A stretch of 64,000 bases of DNA from Dasypus novemcinctus (GCF_030445035.2 NC_080698.1:5463501-5527500), one strand, 5' to 3'; counted from the first letter of the stretch, positions 36,511 through 61,749 are shown. Notes: generated by a model not told the origin, from the sequence alone. Translations and numbers: made by a program.

Positions 36511-36790
36511 CAGGGAAATGGATGTGGCTCAACCAATTGGGCTCCTGTCTACCATATAGGAAGTCGAGGGTTCGATGCCCAGGGCCTCCTGGTGAGGGCA
36601 AGCTGGCCCACATTGCAAGCTGGCCTATGCGGAGTGCCGGCCCATGTTGGAATGCCACCATGCAGGAGTGCCCACTGCATAGGAATGCCACCCCGCACAG
36701 GAAAGCTGCCCCACACAGGAGTGCCGGCTGATGCTGAGCTGGTGTAGCAAGATGACGCAACAAGAGACACAGAGGAAAATCTCTCATTGA
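36511..36790 (+). mobile_element. DAS SINE, single-headed fragment
   Basis: First head ('GTGGCTCAACCAATTGGG', 'GGGTTCGATGCC') plus a run of 'CTGGCC'/'GTGCCGGC' units. It ends after 'GACACAGAGGAAAA' without the second head or a long tail. Confidence 0.7.
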
Positions 36791-36799
36791 AAACAAGAG

Positions 36800-37222
36800 A
36801 GGGAAGCAGACTTGGCCCAATGGATAGGGCGTCCACCTACTACATGGGAGGTCCGCAGTTCAAACCCCAGGCCTCCTTTACCCAGTTGGAGCTGGCCCAT
36901 GCGCAGTGCTGATGCGTGCAAGGAGTGCCGTGCCATGCAGGGGTGTCCCCCGTGTAGGGGAGCCCCACATCCCAGGAGTGTACCCCATAAGGAGAGCCAC
37001 CCGGCACGAAAGAAAGTGTAGCCTGCCCAAGAATGGTGCCACACACATGGGGAGCTGACACAACAAGATGATGAAACAAAAAGAAACACAGATTCCCGGT
37101 ACCGCTGATAAGGATAGAAGCGGTCACAGAGGAACACACAGCAAATGGACACAGAGAGCAGACAACTGGGGGAGGGGGGCAGGGAATAAATTTAAAAATA
37201 AATAAATCTTTTAAAAAATAAT
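36800..37222 (+). mobile_element. DAS-III-type SINE
   Basis: Complete head ('TTGGCCCAATGGATAGGG', 'CAGTTCAAACCCC'), body and AAATAAATAAATCTTTT tail. Confidence 0.88.
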
Positions 37223-37249
37223 AATAAAGTAAATTTCCCTATTAAAAAA

Positions 37250-38084
<835 letters not shown>

Positions 38085-38540
38085 GATGGGCACAGGCCAA
38101 ATATCAGAGTACAGACAAACTGCATGATAAAACCAGATGGTTATTGGGGCAACTGTTGGTCCTCACCAGCTAACAACACTGTGGTGACATGCTTCCAGGC
38201 CACTGTTTGGTAGGTTACTGAGTCAGTGATCTGCAGCCTAACTGGTCAGCGTGGCTTTTCCCATTCCTTTCTTCTTCCCCAGTAGAAGCACTTCTTTAGC
38301 AAGAATGTCTTTCAGTTTCCCAAAGGCTCCTATCAGTCTAACAATACAGTCATTGCCCCTTTGTTTTCAGTCCCATAGTGAATAGCGCCTGTCTTCCTGA
38401 AGAAGAAGGGAAGAGGAAGATATCTTCGGTTACAAGTAAAATAATTTAGTGTGGGGAGAGCAAGGACCACATTGATAAATATTTCAAAATCTACCCATTT
38501 ATGTTTTGAGACCCACAAAGTACTATTTCTTGATGTGGCT
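38085..38540. other. Intergenic stretch next to the pseudogene
   Basis: No homology to the ZKSCAN7 linker, SCAN or KRAB was recognisable on the minus strand, and no clear repeat was seen. Confidence 0.3.
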
Positions 38541-38544
38541 GTTG

Positions 38545-38757
38545 CTTCTCAGTCTCCTTTCTTGGTTCCTCCTTTCCCCAACCTCTTCTTAGCACTTTTG
38601 ACTACCTACATGTATTTTGTGTTTGTTTTCTGTCTCTCTCCACTAGAAATGTAAGTTCCATGAAGACTTTATCTCTTTACTTTTTTCCTCAGGGCCTGGA
38701 GCAGTGTCTGGCACATGATAGGCACTCAGTTAATCCTTGAATGAATGAATGAGTAGG
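38545..38757 (+). repeat. L2 3' end
   Basis: 'GAAATGTAAGTTCCATGAAG', 'GGCCTGGAGCAGTGTCTGG' and 'GGCACTCAGTTAAT..TTGAATGAATGAATGAG' are L2 terminal text. Confidence 0.7.
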
Positions 38758-39242
38758 GGCTAAAATGTTTAAGTGAGAGTTTAATGAAAGCAACATCTAT
38801 ATAAACAATAATACGAACCTTGCTCATTCAACAGACATTTTTCTCGAACCTAGTATGAAGACTTCAGCTTTAGGTCGGGGACTAGGAATACATGGGATCC
38901 ATATGGCCTTTCTCTTTTGGAGCCTAGTTCCAGGTTCAGTCCCATATAGAGATATCAACTCTAGAAGTTCAACCAGAGAGAGTTAGAATTTCCTTCTCCC
39001 TTATACACACCTGATTTTACCCAGGGTGTTGGACAACTGGAATGACCCCTTTCAGGGGAGATGGGATGCCCCCATTTGCACGTGTCTTTGTATCTTCAAC
39101 TTGATTACTATGCCATATCAGAACTCAATTATCCCATCACCTGGGCAGGAGATACACCCACAATAAGTGAATTCACAAGGAAGTGATTTATAAACTATGC
39201 TATTATTTACAGTGAGAACGGCCATAGATTCCAGAACAAACC
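38758..39242. other. Intergenic stretch with a weak MIR3/L2-like trace
   Basis: 38825-38890 has 'CATTCAACAGACATTTTTC'. The rest is unassigned. Confidence 0.3.
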
Positions 39243-39672
39243 AGGGAAGCGGTTGTGGCCTAAGTGACTGGGCTCCCGTCTATCATATGGGAGGTCCAGG
39301 GTTCCAGTCCCAGGGCCTCCTGATGAAGTCAAGCCGGCTCACATGGCAAGCTGGCCTGAGCAGAGTGCTGGCCTGAGTGGAGTGCTGGCCGGTGCAGGAG
39401 TGCTAGCCCATGCAGTAGTGCTGGCCCACATTGCAAGCTGGTCCAACAGAGAGCCGTTGCAGCAAGATAATGCAATAAAAAGAGAGACCAAAGAGACACA
39501 GCCGACCAGGGAGCTGAGGTGGTGCAAGAGATTGAGCACCTCTGTCCCACTCCAGAAGGTCCCAGGATGGGTTCCCAGTGCCAACTAACTAGAAGACAAG
39601 CAGACACAGAAGAACGCATAGCGAATGGACACGGGATAAATAAATAAATCTTTTAAAAAAACAAAACAAAAA
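39243..39672 (+). mobile_element. Dimeric DAS SINE
   Basis: Heads at about 39245-39315 and 39508-39585, with 'GTGCTGGCC' units between them. Tail 'AAATAAATAAATCTTTT'. It lies about 150 bp upstream of the ZNF197 CpG-rich promoter. Confidence 0.8.
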
Positions 39673-39829
39673 AGTCACCCACGAGGTCGTTCTGTCATAT
39701 GAGAGATTACTCCCTATCACTCCCTATCAATATCAGTCCAGGAGGCAACAAGTACCCTGAGGGTCTGGCTGTGTCATTCCATTCTGCATTCCCGCAGTCA
39801 CAGAGGGGAAAAGCAAGGAACCATAGAGA

Positions 39830-40330
39830 TGCGGCTACCTAGAGAGTCCGCGATGGTGCGCCGGGGCGGAGGAGAGAGACCGGAAGTGGTGGTACCCACG
39901 GTGCGGCCATTATTCTGGGCCTCAGTGGGCCTGGTGGTCCGCCGCGGTGTCGTCTCCTAGCGTCCCGGCACGGGGCTCCCGGCACGGGGCCGTCGTGCTC
40001 CAGGCCGGAGCGCAGCGGGCGTTTCCGGTGAGCGGGCCGGGCTGGGAGGCGGGTGGGTGTGCGCGGAGGGCGGGCCTGAGCGCGGAAGAGCCGCGCACCC
40101 CTCGTCCCCCTCGCTGTGGCACTTGACTCCCTTCGCTGTCCCTCCTCGGCTCGGTGTTGGCGTCGGTGCCGTGGCCTCAGCTTGAGCACGCAGTTTGCGT
40201 GTGGCTGTGGACTGGTGCCTCTTGGAAGACAGTTTCCTCAGGGGCCAGGTTCCCCAGGCAGGGCCTTTGCTCCTCAATCTTCTCTGAGGCTGATGCAGGA
40301 TTAAAAGCTTTTGACTTCACTAGAGCTGGG
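39830..40330 (+). promoter_or_regulatory. ZNF197: CpG-rich promoter and candidate exon 1 of ZNF197
   Basis: Dense CpG region upstream of the ZNF197 SCAN exon. It holds an ETS-type site (ACCGGAAGTG, 39879-39888), a YY1-like 'GCGGCCATTA' (39903-39912), and a strong donor CCG|GTGAGC at 40027/40028 that could end a non-coding first exon. Assignment is positional. Open frames here (for example on the minus strand) are explained by GC content. Confidence 0.7.
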
Positions 40331-40679
40331 CCTCCCAGATTCTGGGGATGGGTCTCTCTCTCTCTTTTTTTAAGAGGATTAATCCCGTCATTTTGATTTT
40401 GTAATGTAACGGCCTTTTAAAAACCAAACCGACCACCCATTACTTCATTTTAACGCCAAAAAAGTACTACGACGGCCGTAAACTCAGAATAAAGGCTTTT
40501 TTTCCTTTCTTTTTTTAAAAAAGGATTATTGCTTTTTTCTTTGCAGCTTGCCAGATTAAAGCTTGATCATGGACTAGCGTATGGAAACCTTTGCTTTAGA
40601 ATATTTGTGGTTTGGATTTCAGAAGTCTCTGAGATGGTATTCCATATATTGTTCTTTTAAAACTAGGCATGGTAATGCC

Positions 40680-40975
40680 TGCCTGAGACACAACAGGGGG
40701 CTTTATAAAATATTAAGGGACACATATAGCCATTAAAAATAATGATAGAGAATACTTAATGTGTTCACAGCATAATGTGTGAGAAAAACAAGTTCCGGAA
40801 CAGTACAGTCAGACCCAGTGTTGTGATCCAAAGTGATGAATAGAAAAAAGACTGGAAGGACATTATCCAAAATGGTAGCAGGAATTATTTTCTGGTAACT
40901 ATTTTTTTCTGTTTGTTTTCAGGTTTTCAAAAATATTTTGTAATCAGAAAAATACATGCTATTTTTCTAGAGAGT
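40680..40975 (+). repeat. Old LINE-1-like 3' tail in ZNF197 intron 1
   Basis: 'AGCCATTAAAAATAATGATA', 'TGTGAGAAAAACAAGTTCC' and 'TTTTGTAATCAGAAAAATAC' match the same old LINE tail seen at 22660-23010. Confidence 0.5.
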
Positions 40976-41610
40976 CACAGCTCTGAGTTCTGTGTAATAA
41001 AAACATATTCAAATTTATCCAAATATTTTGATTAAAGAGCAAGCTTCAGAGAATTCAAAATATGTACAGTAAGCTGCAAAGAACTTAATTCAGCCTTTCT
41101 TTGTGTTATGTCATGATTAAGATCACATCACTTGTTGACTCTACTGAGCGTAGGAAAGAATGCTAATTACAGGATAATATCTAGTGCTGTATATACCAAG
41201 GAGGTTAAAAAAAAACTTGGCATGTATTAAGATATCAAAATCTCACAACAAAGTTTATAAGGTAGGAACTGTCTTGCAGGTTAAGAAACTAAGGCTCAGA
41301 AGGGAGGTTATTTGCTCAAGGTCACATAGGAGTAGCCAGGATGCCCGCTGTAAGAGTGGTGGATAAGGGTTAGTGTAATTAAGTGGAGGAGATGCTGCAA
41401 GTAAAGACCAGGAATCTCATGAATTTGTTTTTAGCAATGGTCTGTGTAACGCAAGTGTCTGTTTCCCTGGGGCCTTGGGCAGGAGGCTTCTGTCAGAGGA
41501 GCCCTAACCCCAACTTAGAACTTTGCTCTCAGAGAAGTTCCCTTTATGACTAGGAACTGACTGAGTTCAGGAAGCTTGGTTATTTCTCTGGGTTAAATTT
41601 ATTATTATTT
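40976..41610. other. ZNF197 intron 1 segment
   Basis: 41265-41345 has a MIR-like '..GCTCAGAAGGGAGGTTATTTG' (partial). Otherwise nothing recognised. Confidence 0.3.
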
Positions 41611-42420
41611 TAAGATTTATTTTATTTATCCCTCCCCCTCATTGTTTGCTCTCGCTGTCTGCTCTCTATGTCCATCTGTTGTGAGCTCTGTCTGCTCATC
41701 TCTTTAGGAGGTACCAGGAACCGAACCCGGGACCTCGCATATGGGAGAGAGGTCCTCAGTCACTTGAGCCACCTCAGTGCTCTGATTTATTTATTATTAA
41801 TTTTTAAGAAAGATTTATTTATTTATTTCTCTTCCCTTCCCCCCCCCCACCCCGGTTGTCTGTTCTCTGTGTCCATTTGCTGCATCTTCTTTGTCTGCTT
41901 CTGTTGTCAGCGGTACTGAAATCTGTGTCTCTTTTTGTTGCGTCATCTTGCTGCGTCAGCTCTCTGTATGTGCAGTGCCATTCCTTGGCAGGCTGCACTT
42001 TCTTTTGCACTGGGCGGCTCTCCTTATGGGGTGCACTCCTTGTGCGTGGGGCTCCCCTACGCGGGGGGTACCCCTCTGTGGCACGGCACTCCTTGCATGC
42101 ATCAGCACTGCACATGGGCCAGCTCCACACGGGTCACGGAGGCCTGGGGTTTGAACCGCGGACCTCCCATGTGGTAGATGGACACCCTAACCACTGGGCC
42201 AAGTCCGCCGCCAGCTCTCTGATTTATTGTGTCTCTCATTTTCTTTCCTCTTGGTGTCTCTTTTGTTGCATCATCTTGTAAAGCCAACTCACCGTGCCTC
42301 CTCAATGTACCTGCCTGTCGTGCCAGTTCTCTCGCCTTCTCCAGGAGGCACCAGGAACCAAACCTGGGACCTCCCATGTGGTAGGCAGGAGCTCAGTTGC
42401 TTGAGCCACATGTGCTTCCC
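41611..42420 (-). mobile_element. Dimeric DAS SINE (antisense) split by a DAS-III SINE
   Basis: First antisense unit at 41611-41779, second at 42229-42420 (antisense head 'GGAACCAAACCTGGG', ends 'TGTGCTTCCC'). The interruption at 41792-42216 is a complete DAS-III. The outer element ends about 39 bp before the splice acceptor of the ZNF197 SCAN exon. Confidence 0.85.
41792..42216 (-). mobile_element. DAS-III SINE (antisense), transitional subfamily, nested
   Basis: Flanked by CTCTGATTTATT at 41780-41791 and 42217-42228. It carries the 'GTCCATTTGCTGCATCTTC' 3' module of the younger subfamily but still has the internal 'TTGTTGCGTCATCTTG' segment. Confidence 0.88.
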
Positions 42421-42536
42421 TCTTGGTTAATTTTAACAATGTTTTCTGTTTTTTTTTAGGTCTTATAGATGATATTCCCCAAGCTCTAAGAAATCACGCA
42501 AGGATTAAGGGGGCCTAGAGAGGAGCATTTTCTGGA

Positions 42537-54529
<11,993 letters not shown>

Positions 54530-54980
54530 GTAAAGTGGAATAGAATCTCTACCTACTTAAGTAACTGTTGGAGGAGTGGCAATAAATGGTTCCTATAAGG
54601 GAAAGAAATCATGATTGACCCATTTATAGACAAGCAAGCTTACTTGTAAAAGTAATTTAGACTTTCAAGTCTACAAAAACATCAACCAAATTGTAGTTAA
54701 AGGATACTGTGTTCTGTACCATTTGTTAACAATCTTAGAATGGGATTTGAGGCATTTGAGAACTCTGAAGAATCTGGGTGTATGTTTTATTAAATGTAAT
54801 GATTTAGATGTAAATGATAGCAAAAAATATCTTTGTATTAAAGAGTGGACATTCGTTCTGAAAATGTGTATATAGATCTGAACATTTTAAAGATAGCATC
54901 ACTGCTATAGAATCCCTATATAGATATTATGATCCAGACATGGAATTAGGTGGGCAAGAGTCTGCTGTTTGAAGACAACC
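54530..54980 (+). other. ZNF197: ZNF197 3' UTR region
   Basis: AT-rich sequence after the stop. Canonical AATAAA occurs at 54581-54586, very close to the stop, and again at 55183-55188; which is used cannot be told from sequence. Confidence 0.4.
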
Positions 54981-54984
54981 TATG

Positions 54985-55165
54985 AAGAGCACTGGATTTA
55001 AAATCAGAAGGCCTAGGTTTGGGTCCTGGCTCTTTACACCTAGGTTGTGTTGTTAATTCAGCCTCTAAGCCTTAGTTTTCCGTGCCAGTTAAGTGTTAAC
55101 TTAATGCCTACCTCACAGGGTTGTTGTGAGGATTAAGTGAAAGGATTTTTGTGAAAGTTCCTTGT
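54985..55165 (+). repeat. MIR
   Basis: 'GAAGGCCTAGGTTTGGGTCC', 'CTACCTCACAGGGTTGTTGT' and 'GAGGATTAAGTGA' are MIR core and 3' segments. Confidence 0.65.
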
Positions 55166-55199
55166 GAAATCATTCACTTGTCAATAAAATTGGATAAAA

Positions 55200-57099
55200 G
55201 AGGTTCAATCAAAGTCTAGAACATGAGGTATAGATGGCATAATGTAACTTTGTTCATTAATTCTGAATATTAGAAAGAAGGGGACTCCCTGAACCTCAAA
55301 AGATATTCATTTTTAGAATGAATAAAAGGAACTATGATGGATAGCTAACTTTGGAATTAAGTATATTTAAGAAGAATTTTAAAAATATAGCTTTTAAAAT
55401 ACATAAGGGAGTTAATAGATAATGTGCCTAGTTCATTTCCATTTTTTTATGGAAAAAATATTGGATTAATATGAAGAATGTCCAGCCATTAACACTGGTG
55501 TCAAAGAAAACATATTTTTCAACTTTAAAATTCGACAGATGTAAAGTGTCAAAATGGAAGGACACTTGTATTTGCTTTCCTTGTTCATAGGGGTAAATCC
55601 TTAAATCAGCCCTGAAGTTGATGTTCCTTGCCCTGTCATTATCAACTTATCAGCATTTCATCAATGCTGTCATAGTATAATATGTTACTCAAAAAACAAC
55701 ATTCAATCCCAGGACTCTGGGCATTTAGTGCTGATTAACCCTCTGCAACACAATCATTCAATTCTATTTGTGCCCCTAGGAAATTTGTAGATTCAGTTCA
55801 TCCTATGTTCTTGAGTTTGTGTTGATTATTTTATGTTGTAATTTTCAGAACTCCAATTCTGCATCTGGACTATAAGTAGTTCAATATCCAGGATTGGGTT
55901 TTCAAATATTAGTAGTACTTAGGTGATGTGTTGAATGTAAGAGTTATTAATTCAACCCCGCGTTCTTTGAGAGCTAGTTCTTCATATATAGTAAGGTACC
56001 CGAGAGTGAAAACTGGAAAGGGTGCAAAGTTTCAAGTCTGGGTATGAGTCAGTTTTGCCACTTTTCTTGGACAAATCCCTTTACTTCTTGGTGTCCTCAT
56101 TTATTAAACAGGAAGAATAATAACTACCTCACGAAATTGTTTTGAGATAATGAATATGAAGATGCTTTATGAGGAGAAAAACTATACAGATATTAGAAGT
56201 TTCCCATTTCATGCTGTCCTAGGCATCTGGGACATCAGGTGGAAAACTAATAGTTGCCTGCTGTGATAGAGCCAAACACTGAATACTGAAGAAAGACAAA
56301 AGTGGGTCATAAAAAGAACAAAAGCCAGGAATGTTAGAGTGGTCAGTGTCTGTAAGTTCCCACCATGATCTGGATTCCAGTATTTAAGTCTAAAAATGAT
56401 GAAGGCCAGAAAGAAGCCAGGATATGAAGCCAAAAAGACTATGAATGATACTGTTCAAATTGAACTGGTATTTGTAGCTTTTGGAAAACTGACAGTGCAA
56501 AGCAGGAAAGAGATTTAGAGGAGCCAGTTAGCTCAGCACATACTAGCTAGCCCCTTAAACTCTGAATGTGGCCATAGCTAGATTGTGCCTTTGGGTGGTG
56601 AGCCTCATATAGAGTGGCCAACTATAGATAACAACATGCTTATGAGGGCAGTCAACATTGGGAGGGACCAGGAGGTTCATGGTTTGTATATAAGCTAAGA
56701 GGAATATAGGCATATAGAAAATGTCCAAATATCCAAGCTATAGAAGTTTAACTCCAGATTATGTAATTACAAAAGGAAAAATGTACCTTAACAATGGAGA
56801 AATGCATTAATGTGATAAAAGGTAATATCACTAAGACAACCCACTTAATGAGCTCCTCAGTAAACACAAATGTTTAACTTGAATTTAATCAAGGTTTTTT
56901 GTTTGTTTTTTTTACCTAATTAACAGTTCACAGGAAATACGAGAAACACGATATATGACTCTAGAAAAAACAGACAAACCCAGAATGTGAGATAATGTGT
57001 AAGAAAATTACCCTGGACTCTTCAAAAAGTAACACAATGAAAATAGGGAGGTGATAATTGAAGCTGAAGGAGGATACTAGGAGTTGATTATAAATCTGT
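55200..57099. other. ZNF197-ZNF35 intergenic stretch
   Basis: Unassigned AT-rich sequence. 56035-56170 is MIR-like ('GGACAAATCCCTTTACTTC', 'AACTACCTCACGAAATTG'). 56890-57100 resembles the start of the old repeat seen at 8755. No coding potential. Confidence 0.35.
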
Positions 57100-58700
57100 T
57101 TTCTGCTTCCATAAAAGTATGAAATTTTCCATAATGAGAGATAAATGGGTAAAGAGGGTTGTTTAAAAGATGCTAAAGAACCAGGAGATACTAAGAGCCA
57201 AAAGTAGACCCACACAAATAATGCCCAATTGATTTCTGACAAAGGTACAGAAGAAGTTCGGTGGAGGATGGGTAGCACTTTCAACAAATACTGGAGCAAT
57301 TGGATGGAGATAAATGTATGTAATCTCCTCTACCCTCTACAAAAATTAACCTACAATTTTGAGAAAGAATACAAAATCTTGAGGATCTAGGACTAAGTGA
57401 AGATCTCTTAGACTTGATATCAAAAGCATGATGCATCAAAGGAAAAATTAGATACATTGAGCCTCACCAAAATTAAAATATTTTGCTACATGAAAGGCCC
57501 TGTTAAGAGAGTGAAAAGACAAATTTCAGACAGGGAGAAAATATTTGCAAATCATAACCAACAAAGTATTTGTATCTAGACTAAAGAATTCTCAAAACTT
57601 AAAAAAAAAAATCCAAATAGAAAATGGCCTGGGGAGTGGATGTGGCTCAAGGAGGCTTCCAGGTTTGGTTCCTGTTATCTCCTAAAAACAAAAAAACAAG
57701 CAAAGGAAAAAACCAACTCAGGAGAGCCAATGTGGCTCAGTGGTTGAGCGCTAGCTTCCCATATACAAGGTCCGGGGTTCAATCTCTGGACCCACTACCT
57801 AAAAAACCAAACCAAAGAAAAAAGAAAAAGACAAGAAAATGGTTGAGAGAATAAACATCTCACCAAAGTGTAGATAGCAGATAAGCTCATGAAAAGATGT
57901 ATGATATCATTAGCCATTAGGGAAATGGAAATTAAAATCAGTGAGATAAAACTAACCACCTATCAGAATGGCTGAAATTAAAAATAGTGGTAACACCAAA
58001 TGCTGATGAGGATGCAGCAGAAACTGAATCCCTCATATATTGCTGGGAATGTAAAATGGTACAGCCACTCTGGAAAATAGTTCAGCAGTTTCTTATAAAA
58101 CTAAACATTTGCTCAGTATATGACCCAGCAATTGCATTCTTGGGCATTTATGCCAGAGAAATGAAAAATTAGGTCCATACAAAATCCTGTACATGAATGT
58201 TCAGACCAGCTTTGTTTCTAATAGCCCCAAACAAACTGTGGTATATCCATACCATGGAATATTACTCAGCAATAAAAATGAACAACCTTTGGTACCCAAA
58301 ACAACTTGGATGAACCTCAAGGGAATTATGCTGTGAGAAAACAAAAGCCAATTTCAAAAGATCACACACTGTTTCCATTCATATAACATTCTCAAAACTT
58401 TACAGATGAAAAGTAGATTAGTGGTTGCCAGAGATTAGGGTGGTTGGGCGTGGGAGGTGAAGCACCCGTGAAATCTTTGTGCTGATAGTGCAGTTGTTGA
58501 TCTTGATTGTAGTGTTTACACAATTCCACCCCTGTGATAAAATGCCATACGTGTTGCACTATATCAGTTTCCTGATTTTGATAATGTAATGTGTCATGTA
58601 GCCATTGGGAGAAACTGGGTGAAGGCTACAGAGAATCTCTCTGCTATCTTTGAAACTTCCTGTGGATTTATAATTAATGCAAAATAAAAAGTTAAAAAAA
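57100..58700 (+). repeat. Old LINE-1 3' portion
   Basis: 'GAGCAATTGGATGGAGATAA', 'GCTACATGAAAGGCCCTG', 'TGGTATATCCATACCATGGA' and 'TAATTAATGCAAAATAAAAAG' trace late ORF2 to the 3' end. Frames are broken; interrupted by a SINE pair at 57628. Confidence 0.75.
57628..57838 (+). mobile_element. DAS-I-type dimer
   Basis: A deleted first head ('GATGTGGCTCAAGGAGGC') at 57628-57675 and a complete second head ('TGTGGCTCAGTGGTTGAG', 'GGGTTCAATCTC') at about 57722-57800. Located within the LINE-1. Confidence 0.75.
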
Positions 58701-58719
58701 TCTAAACTAAAGAGGCATA

Positions 58720-59065
58720 ACCAGATGCAGTGAGTGAACCTGGTTTGGAGAAAATTTTTTTCGAGCCATTTTAGGACAGATGGGGAAATTTGAACATGAC
58801 TGGATATTAGATGCTACTAGGGAATTATTGTTAATTCAAGCTGATGGTGGTATTGTTATTTTGGAGAGCATGTTGAAGTTCTGATGTCTACAACTTAATT
58901 TTTTTAAAAAACGTATAAAGAGATATAGCAGACTTAGCAAAGTGTTAATTATTGAATCCATATGGAGGATTCGGGTATACCTTGTAGGCTTCTTTCAACT
59001 CTTCTGTAGCATTTACTGTAGCATTTACGATTTTCAAAACAAAACGTTTAGGAGGAAATTTTCAG
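58720..59065 (+). repeat. Unclassified old LINE-tail-like repeat (second copy)
   Basis: 'GGGAATTATTGTTAATTC', 'TGGTGGTATTGTTATTTTGG' and 'CAAAGTGTTAATTATTGAAT' parallel 8755-9285. It ends at the ZNF35 CpG-rich promoter. Confidence 0.45.
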
Positions 59066-59089
59066 GGCTTTCTACAAATTAATGGTTGG

Positions 59090-59660
59090 TAGCTTCAGGC
59101 TCCCTGCGCGTGCTCTGCTTGGTTGCCCCTTTCCAACCTGGTGTGCTTCCTCCGTGGGGCTCAAGGCCACAGGTCACCCACACCGTCCTCTCGGCGCTTT
59201 GGCTCGCGCCCCTGGTCCAGGTCCACATCGGACACCCACCGAGGAGACAGTACCTCCGAGCTTCCTAGAGAAGCCGGCTTGGCGACCCGAGGAGCCGGAA
59301 GCCCGAGCCGAGGGACTTCCTGTCCGGTCATTGTTCTCGCGCCGGTGGGCGCAGTGGTCCTGGCCCGCAGGCCTCCTGTTCCAGAGCCGGCGAGCGCTGT
59401 CCCGGGCTCCGCTGCGCACAGTGAGCGGGTCGGCGGGGCGGGGGCGAGTGCCGGGGCGGAGCAGGGGCCCGCCCGCGGTGCAGCGCGAGGGACGGCCCGC
59501 CGCGTCCTCCTGGGGGAACCTCGGCTCTGGCCGTCAGGTGGCGACTCCGGGCGCTGCCCCTTGGGCGGGGGACCTGGCCCGGGGCAGGATGGACACGGAT
59601 CTCCCAGGGGCCAGGCAGATCCCGGGCCAGGGCCGCTAGGGGCCTGTAGGGGGAGGGGAT
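59090..59660 (+). promoter_or_regulatory. ZNF35: CpG-rich promoter and candidate exon 1 of ZNF35
   Basis: Very CpG-dense block 2 kb upstream of the ZNF35 start. ETS-type sites occur on both strands (CCGGAAG 59295-59301; ACTTCCTG 59315-59322). Possible donors are CACA|GTGAGC at 59420/59421 and CAG|GTGGCG near 59538. Assignment is positional. The long frames on both strands here (up to 196 codons) overlap each other and are explained by lack of AT-rich stops. Confidence 0.7.
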
Positions 59661-60116
59661 GGATTGCCATGTTTGGAAATGGGAGAGGGCATTGGAGGGG
59701 AAGCCCGTGCTAGAGAGCTCGGTGCAGTCTGGGTCTGGAGGCAGATTTGGGTCTGATCAGAAATCTGATGAAGACAGTATTTACAGAAGGTAATCCTGCG
59801 TATGCGAAGGATGGAACGAGTATATGCCAGGTAGAATTCAACTAGTCATCGAACTAGTCCTCCGGGATTAAGATTTGACGCGGAAATGAAAGTATTGCAT
59901 TATTCAAGAAATTCAATGTGTACAAGCTGTTAGTAAGTTAATTAGGAAAAAGCCTATATATAATCATATCAATAGCTGCAAAAGGGGATTTAGTAAAATT
60001 TAAAACCCTTTTCTACTAAAAATATAGGGCAAAAGAAATAAAAATGTCACCCTCTTCGTATTCAATTGCAATATTAAGATTATTTTACTCCTATTTACAA
60101 ATTTTAAAAAAATATT

Positions 60117-60377
60117 GGTGAGCAGATATGGCTCAAGCCGTTCAGCGCCTGCTTCCCACACTGGGAGGTCCTGGTTAGGTCTGGTGCCTCCTATAAACAA
60201 AAACAGCCAACCAGCAAATGAAAAAACCGACTCGGGAGCTGTTAGTCCATTACATCACACCACACAGCAAAACAATGAAGCCTGGAGCCGATGTGGTTCA
60301 GTTGTTGAGCGCCAACTTCCTGCTTAGCAGGACGGGGGTTCAAGCCCCAGTCCAGTTCCTGAAGAAAAAAAAAAAAT
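60117..60377 (+). mobile_element. DAS-I-type dimer
   Basis: First head at about 60118-60195 ('TATGGCTCAAGCCGTTCAG', degraded B box) and second at about 60285-60350 ('TGTGGTTCAGTTGTTGAG', 'GGGTTCAAGCCCC'), ending in a 13-A run. Confidence 0.75.
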
Positions 60378-61622
60378 TAAACGCTGTTGACTTGGCTGTA
60401 ATAAGGGGATCCTGGTAATTGGTGGCGGTGTGACTGTATGGTCCTTTCAGAAAGCATATTGACGATACTGATAAGCCATAAATCTTTGGACCAGTAATCT
60501 CTTCTAAAGTAATAATTCAGCAAAAGGAAAAGCTCTTTGCGCAGAAAATTTATTAGTATTAAGAAAATAAACTGGAATGAATGGATAAGTAAGTTATAGT
60601 CACAATTTAGAATTCTGTTTTAAAACATAAATCTATATGTACTGCATTGAAAGAGCTCTGCGACTATTGTGAAATATAGAACTTCGGTTCAACAAACAAT
60701 ACAGGTTGCTGAGCAACATACAGTATGGTCAGCATACAAGCAGGATGTGTGAGGGTGTGCGTATGTGTACGTAATGCAGAGCAGTTAGTAGGAGTCCCGT
60801 CTAGACTGACAGCTGATTGCTGTGTGTGTTTGGGTATGTGTAGGGCATCTGTTTAATTCTATATTACCAATATCTAATTCTGTATTACCTGATTCTTTTC
60901 CAGTGAGCATGCAAAGTTATCAACACCACAGATTATTGTGCAGTTATTAAAAATAAGTATGAAGAATTGCACCACTGAATTTTTTTTAACTTAAGATACA
61001 TAGAAAATATGGAAAATTTAAAAAAATAGACATGCAAAAGGAACCTCAAAACTACCTGTAACTATCCCAACCATACCAACCTGTTGGTATGTATTTCTCA
61101 GTTTTTTCTTGAGAACCTTTTGTTTACACAATTGTGTTTACTCTAATAGGAAAATCTTCGCACTGTAATATTTCTTTTTTAAAAACACTAATGATACTTA
61201 TGAAAATGATTCCCCATAATTAAAAACAAGATCAATAAAATCATAATTGTTGGTGTAATTGGAGATTCTCTCTTAAAAGAAATATCTTAAATTCCACAAT
61301 GTACAGTGGTTATTTCTTTGGAGGAGAACCAGGAATGGTTTTTCTTAACTTTTTTTTTATATATTTCAAGTTTTTAGAATTAAAATATGTTAACTTTATG
61401 ATTTAAAAAATCAGTAAATGCTCCATAAAGCTATTTGTAATGTAGTTATTACAGGGTCAGAGTTCATGTTTATAATCCAACCCCTTCCATGCTATGAGGA
61501 AGGTGTGGAGAACTCCTGTGCTAGAGTGGCAGCTGCCAGGGCACTGGTGCCATTGGCCAGTGGACTAACTGGCATCCAGGCAAACCTCTCTTCAGGGTTA
61601 ACAGTGTTTTCTGATTTCTCAG
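60378..61622. other. ZNF35 intron segment with old LINE-like tails
   Basis: 60430-60640 ('ATCTTTGGACCAGTAATCTC') and 61270-61400 ('GTACAGTGGTTATTTCTTTG') resemble old LINE-1 tails. The remainder is unassigned. No exon-like frame. Confidence 0.35.
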
Positions 61623-61749
61623 ACAATACTCATCTGGTCCCAGGAGTAAACTAAAGAAGAAGAAGCTTTTGAAACGTGAAAGATTGGATGGGGCTCGACC
61701 TCTGGCGGGCAGACCCCTGCAGTAAGATTTCTGCTGCTGAGCAGAGAAG

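Noticed and set aside
59082-59713. Overlapping 169- to 196-codon frames on both strands at about 59.1-59.7 kb
   Set aside because: They lie in a CpG-dense block, overlap each other on both strands and lack any recognisable domain. Sparse stop codons from GC richness explain them better.
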